Origin: Candidatus Berkelbacteria bacterium
Lineage (GTDB): Bacteria; Patescibacteriota; UBA1384; UBA12157; JAENIV01
Assembly: GCA_016844295.1 (NCBI GenBank)
Contig: JAENIV010000020.1
Coordinates: 1-7,366, forward strand
DNA: 7,366 nucleotides
Direction of reading: 5' to 3'
Position numbers and translations under genes: made by a program. Below the pieces are notes generated by a model. That model did not search any database. It saw only the letters and a list, made by a program, of their open reading frames with translations, and had not been told where the DNA came from. Positions 5,608 through 7,366 of this stretch are shown one piece after another. Position 1 is the first letter of the stretch. Each line of letters opens with the position of its first letter.

Positions 5608-6030
5608 ATGCAAGTTATATTACTGAAAGACATTTCCGGGGTTGGAAAGATCGGTCAATCGAAAGAAGTAAAACCCGGATTTGCGAGAAATTTTTTGTTT
5701 CCAAATAATTTGGCTGCTTTAACAAGTGACGAGCGTGCAGTTAAATTATCCCAAGAATTCAAAAATAAAAAACAAGAGGGTCTTAAAAAAAATCAAGAAA
5801 CTACTCAAAATTTAGTATCTTTAACCGATAAAAAAATTATTTTTAAAGTCAAAGTGAACAAACAGGGAATCCCTTATAAAACAATCCAGTCAAAAGACGT
5901 CGCAGTAAAACTTGGGGTTGATAAAGACAAAATTGTCATGAAACCTCTTAAAAAAATTGGCGAAAATAAAGTTAAAATCAAAACAGGCGATGTTGAGCAA
6001 GAAATAGTTATTGTTCTCGAAAAAGAATAA
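5608..6030 (+). CDS. rplI: 50S ribosomal protein bL9
   Basis: 140 residues from the family-typical start MQVILLKD. bL9 binds 23S rRNA near the L1 stalk and helps keep the reading frame. The N-terminal rRNA-binding domain shows GxGKIGQSKEVKPGFARNFL and FPNNLA, the bL9 signature. A long Lys/Gln-rich helix (about 48-75) links it to the C-terminal domain (GIPYKTIQSKDVAVKLGV to EQEIVIVL). Family length is about 148. An earlier ATG at 5587 is in frame, overlaps the protease stop as ATGA and has GGAAG seven bases upstream. It would add MKKKVKH, so the true start is either 5587 (coupled) or 5608. The conserved N-terminus favours 5608 for the functional protein. bL9 is reported absent from some CPR lineages, so its presence could help placement. 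Confidence 0.93.
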   Translation: MQVILLKDISGVGKIGQSKEVKPGFARNFLFPNNLAALTSDERAVKLSQEFKNKKQEGLKKNQETTQNLVSLTDKKIIFKVKVNKQGIPYKTIQSKDVAVKLGVDKDKIVMKPLKKIGENKVKIKTGDVEQEIVIVLEKE

Positions 6031-6056
6031 TGTTACACTTAAAAATGGAGGGGTAA

Positions 6057-6569
6057 GTGGATAATCAAATACAAAAAAACCCGGCGCCAAACGGCGCGAG
6101 TGAAAACCAAATAGATTTTACTGGTTTAAATGCTCCTGAACCTATGGGGGGCAAATCGACATTCCAAAAGCCTGTGAGTTCTCAAAAAAGCCAGACTGTT
6201 ACCGCAACAATGCCGACACAAGCACCGGTCTCCCAACCTCAAGCGAGCACTTCAGTTCCACCAAATACTCCACCACCACCTTCACCACCTGCGCCGAACC
6301 AGACATACGATCCATTGGAGGATGGACACAAAAGTCCCGTGGCTTCATATGTTTTAATGGCAGTTTTAACATTAATTTTAATCTTAGGAGTATTAGTGTT
6401 TATTTCCTGGAAGGGGTGGATTTCTTTAGGCGGAGTTGAAAAACTTTGGGGAGGAGGAAGGGTCACTTCGACCCCGACAGTAAGCCCAACAGAATCTTCA
6501 ACCATAAGTCCATCAATCAGCTCATCGCCAGTTAGGTTAATGATCAAATCAGAAAATCAGACCTTGTAA
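6057..6569 (+). CDS. Pro-rich, membrane-anchored N-terminal part of a frameshifted pseudopilin-like protein
   Basis: Starts at GTG 6057 with a strong Shine-Dalgarno (GGAGGGG, 6047-6053), 26 bases after rplI. The 170 residues as read: a low-complexity Pro/Gln/Ser/Thr-rich segment (1-82, including PPPPSPP), one transmembrane helix (about 95-117, SYVLMAVLTLILILGVLVF), a Gly/Trp patch (EKLWGGG) and a Ser/Thr/Pro linker (136-159). After V159 (codon 6531-6533) the frame gives a short unconvincing tail, RLMIKSENQTL, and ends at TAA 6567. The sequence that continues the protein sensibly lies one frame back, in the adjoining entry. The expected topology is cytoplasmic N-terminus, one helix, exported C-terminus. 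I see no prepilin peptidase site of the usual G-F-T-L-x-E kind. Exact function unknown. Confidence 0.75.
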   Translation: MDNQIQKNPAPNGASENQIDFTGLNAPEPMGGKSTFQKPVSSQKSQTVTATMPTQAPVSQPQASTSVPPNTPPPPSPPAPNQTYDPLEDGHKSPVASYVLMAVLTLILILGVLVFISWKGWISLGGVEKLWGGGRVTSTPTVSPTESSTISPSISSSPVRLMIKSENQTL

Positions 6570-6853
6570 GAATAAAAAATGCTTTAACTGAATATAATCA
6601 AGTTTATTCCAAATATCCCCTAAGCCCTGCAGGCACAAAAACATCTGATACAGGCAGCGAACTAGCCAGAGCATTAATCCCCGTGTATCTAAGTGATTTA
6701 CCTGTTGATCCTAAATCCCCGGATAATTACTATTTTTATAAAAGCGACGGGTCAAATTACGAAATTACTTGTGTCTTGGAGGATAAAACCGATCCCTCGG
6801 GCACGCAAGTTGGTCAATATTATATCTACAAAGTGACAAATTTAACTAAGTAA
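6536..6853 (+). pseudogene. Pseudopilin-like C-terminal domain, separated by a -1 frameshift from the upstream part
   Basis: An open frame of 105 codons with no usable start codon near its beginning. It reads VNDQIRKSDLVRIKNALTEY, then NQVYSKYPLS, ALIPVYLSDLPVDPKSPDNY, YFYKSDGSNYEITCVLED and QYYIYKVTNLTK. The order 'R..DL..I..AL..Y...Y..YPLS', then 'YLS.LP.DP..P.NYYFY', then 'Y.I...LED' is that of GspG-like pseudopilin heads and related CPR proteins. Both frames are open only between 6536 and 6566, so the join must fall there, making a protein of roughly 264 residues. No classic slippery heptamer is present there. A lost base, by mutation or sequencing or assembly error, is more likely than programmed shifting. 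Inferred role: surface or envelope protein, perhaps a pilus or secretion accessory. Confidence 0.65.
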
Positions 6854-6879
6854 TCCGTCAGTTAGCGGAAAGGAGCAAA

Positions 6880-7366
6880 ATGATTATTGTATGGATACTT
6901 TCAGGCATTGTTGTGGTATTAATCCTTTGGTTTATCGGGGTATTCAACGGAATAATATCGCTACGAAACCGAACCCAGGAGGCGTGGAGCGATATCGATG
7001 TCCAATTAAAACGCCGACATGATTTAATTCCGAACTTGATCGAAACGGTTAAGGGCTATGCGAAGCACGAAAAAGAAGTTTTTACCAAGGTAACTGAGGC
7101 ACGCGCTAATGCAATGTCTGCCAAAGGTCCGGACGAGGCCGCCAAAGCGGAAAATATGCTTTCAGATACTTTAAAATCTTTATTTGCCGTGGCGGAAAAT
7201 TATCCGACTCTTCGATCTTCAGAAAATTTTCAGAAACTTCAAGATGAATTAACCGATACCGAAGATAAAATCGAAGCTGCCCGTCGCTTTTACAACGGAA
7301 ATGTCCGTGATTTTAACACAAAAATTCAAGTATTTCCGAACAGTATGGTAGCGGGAATAGTAAGCG
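6880..7366 (+). CDS. LemA family protein (3' end outside window)
   Basis: ATG at 6880 with AAGGAG at 6870-6875. 162 residues are visible and the frame runs off the window. An N-terminal transmembrane helix (about 3-24) is followed by the family's first helix, RNRTQEAWSDIDVQLKRR, then HDLIPNLIETVKGYAKHE and later LKSLFAVAENYPTLRSSENF, KLQDELTDTEDKIEAARRFY and NGNVRDFNTKIQVFPNSMVA. This is the conserved LemA helical bundle, usually about 185 residues, so only the last 20 or so are missing. LemA proteins are membrane-anchored coiled-helix proteins of unclear biochemical role, often found next to a membrane metalloprotease (HtpX) or TPM-domain gene, which could lie beyond the window. It sits 26 bases after the pseudopilin-like frame and is probably in the same operon. 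Confidence 0.93.
   Translation, partial: MIIVWILSGIVVVLILWFIGVFNGIISLRNRTQEAWSDIDVQLKRRHDLIPNLIETVKGYAKHEKEVFTKVTEARANAMSAKGPDEAAKAENMLSDTLKSLFAVAENYPTLRSSENFQKLQDELTDTEDKIEAARRFYNGNVRDFNTKIQVFPNSMVAGIVS

Noticed and set aside
6083..6097. Small GC-rich hairpin (GCGCC, loop AAAC, GGCGC) at the start of the Pro-rich gene
   Set aside because: Only five base pairs, inside coding sequence and without a T-run; not enough to claim regulation.
6546..6569. Programmed -1 frameshifting in the pseudopilin-like gene
   Set aside because: No A AAA AAG or similar X XXY YYZ heptamer in the zero frame lies in the only window where both frames are open; GAA AAT would re-pair badly.

Overview
The window looks like chromosomal sequence from a small-genome bacterium, most likely of the Candidate Phyla Radiation (Patescibacteria). 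This is inferred from gene content and protein style: a short DEAD-box helicase with an Arg/Gly-rich N-terminus, a mnmA–ctp–rplI string with 4-base overlaps, a pseudopilin-like protein and a LemA protein. It is not a database placement. The standard code fits, because UGA ends both mnmA and the S41 protease gene, each directly overlapping the next start. That argues against the lineages that read UGA as glycine.

Layout. Bases 3-242 are the 3' end of a Nudix-like hydrolase gene. A near-consensus promoter (291-319) then precedes a leader of about 125 nt that contains a strong terminator-like hairpin with a T-run (355-420). After it comes a complete DEAD-box RNA helicase gene (452-1663). Bases 1664-2187 hold no intact gene. 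They contain a decayed or recoded minus-strand gene (2038 down to 1731) that keeps a perfect Shine-Dalgarno but has one in-frame stop and one frameshift at an A-run. Bases 2188-3192 form a complete minus-strand unit of clearly higher G+C: perfect-consensus promoter, leader hairpin, Shine-Dalgarno, a 279-residue membrane protein and an intrinsic terminator.

From 3205 onward everything is on the plus strand and looks like one operon: mnmA (tRNA 2-thiolation), an S41 C-terminal processing protease, rplI (ribosomal protein bL9), a membrane-anchored pseudopilin-like protein broken by a frameshift, and a lemA-family gene cut by the window end. The mnmA promoter would give an almost leaderless mRNA. 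The first genes are translationally coupled (TTGA and ATGA overlaps). The operon mixes translation functions (MnmA, bL9) with envelope functions (protease, pilin-like protein, LemA).

The points most worth following are the possible attenuator and competing hairpin before the helicase gene, the two genes readable only through a frame change, the unusual pseudopilin-like fusion, and two intragenic palindromes in mnmA and the protease gene. I see no CRISPR array, tRNA, rRNA, transposase or defence system.
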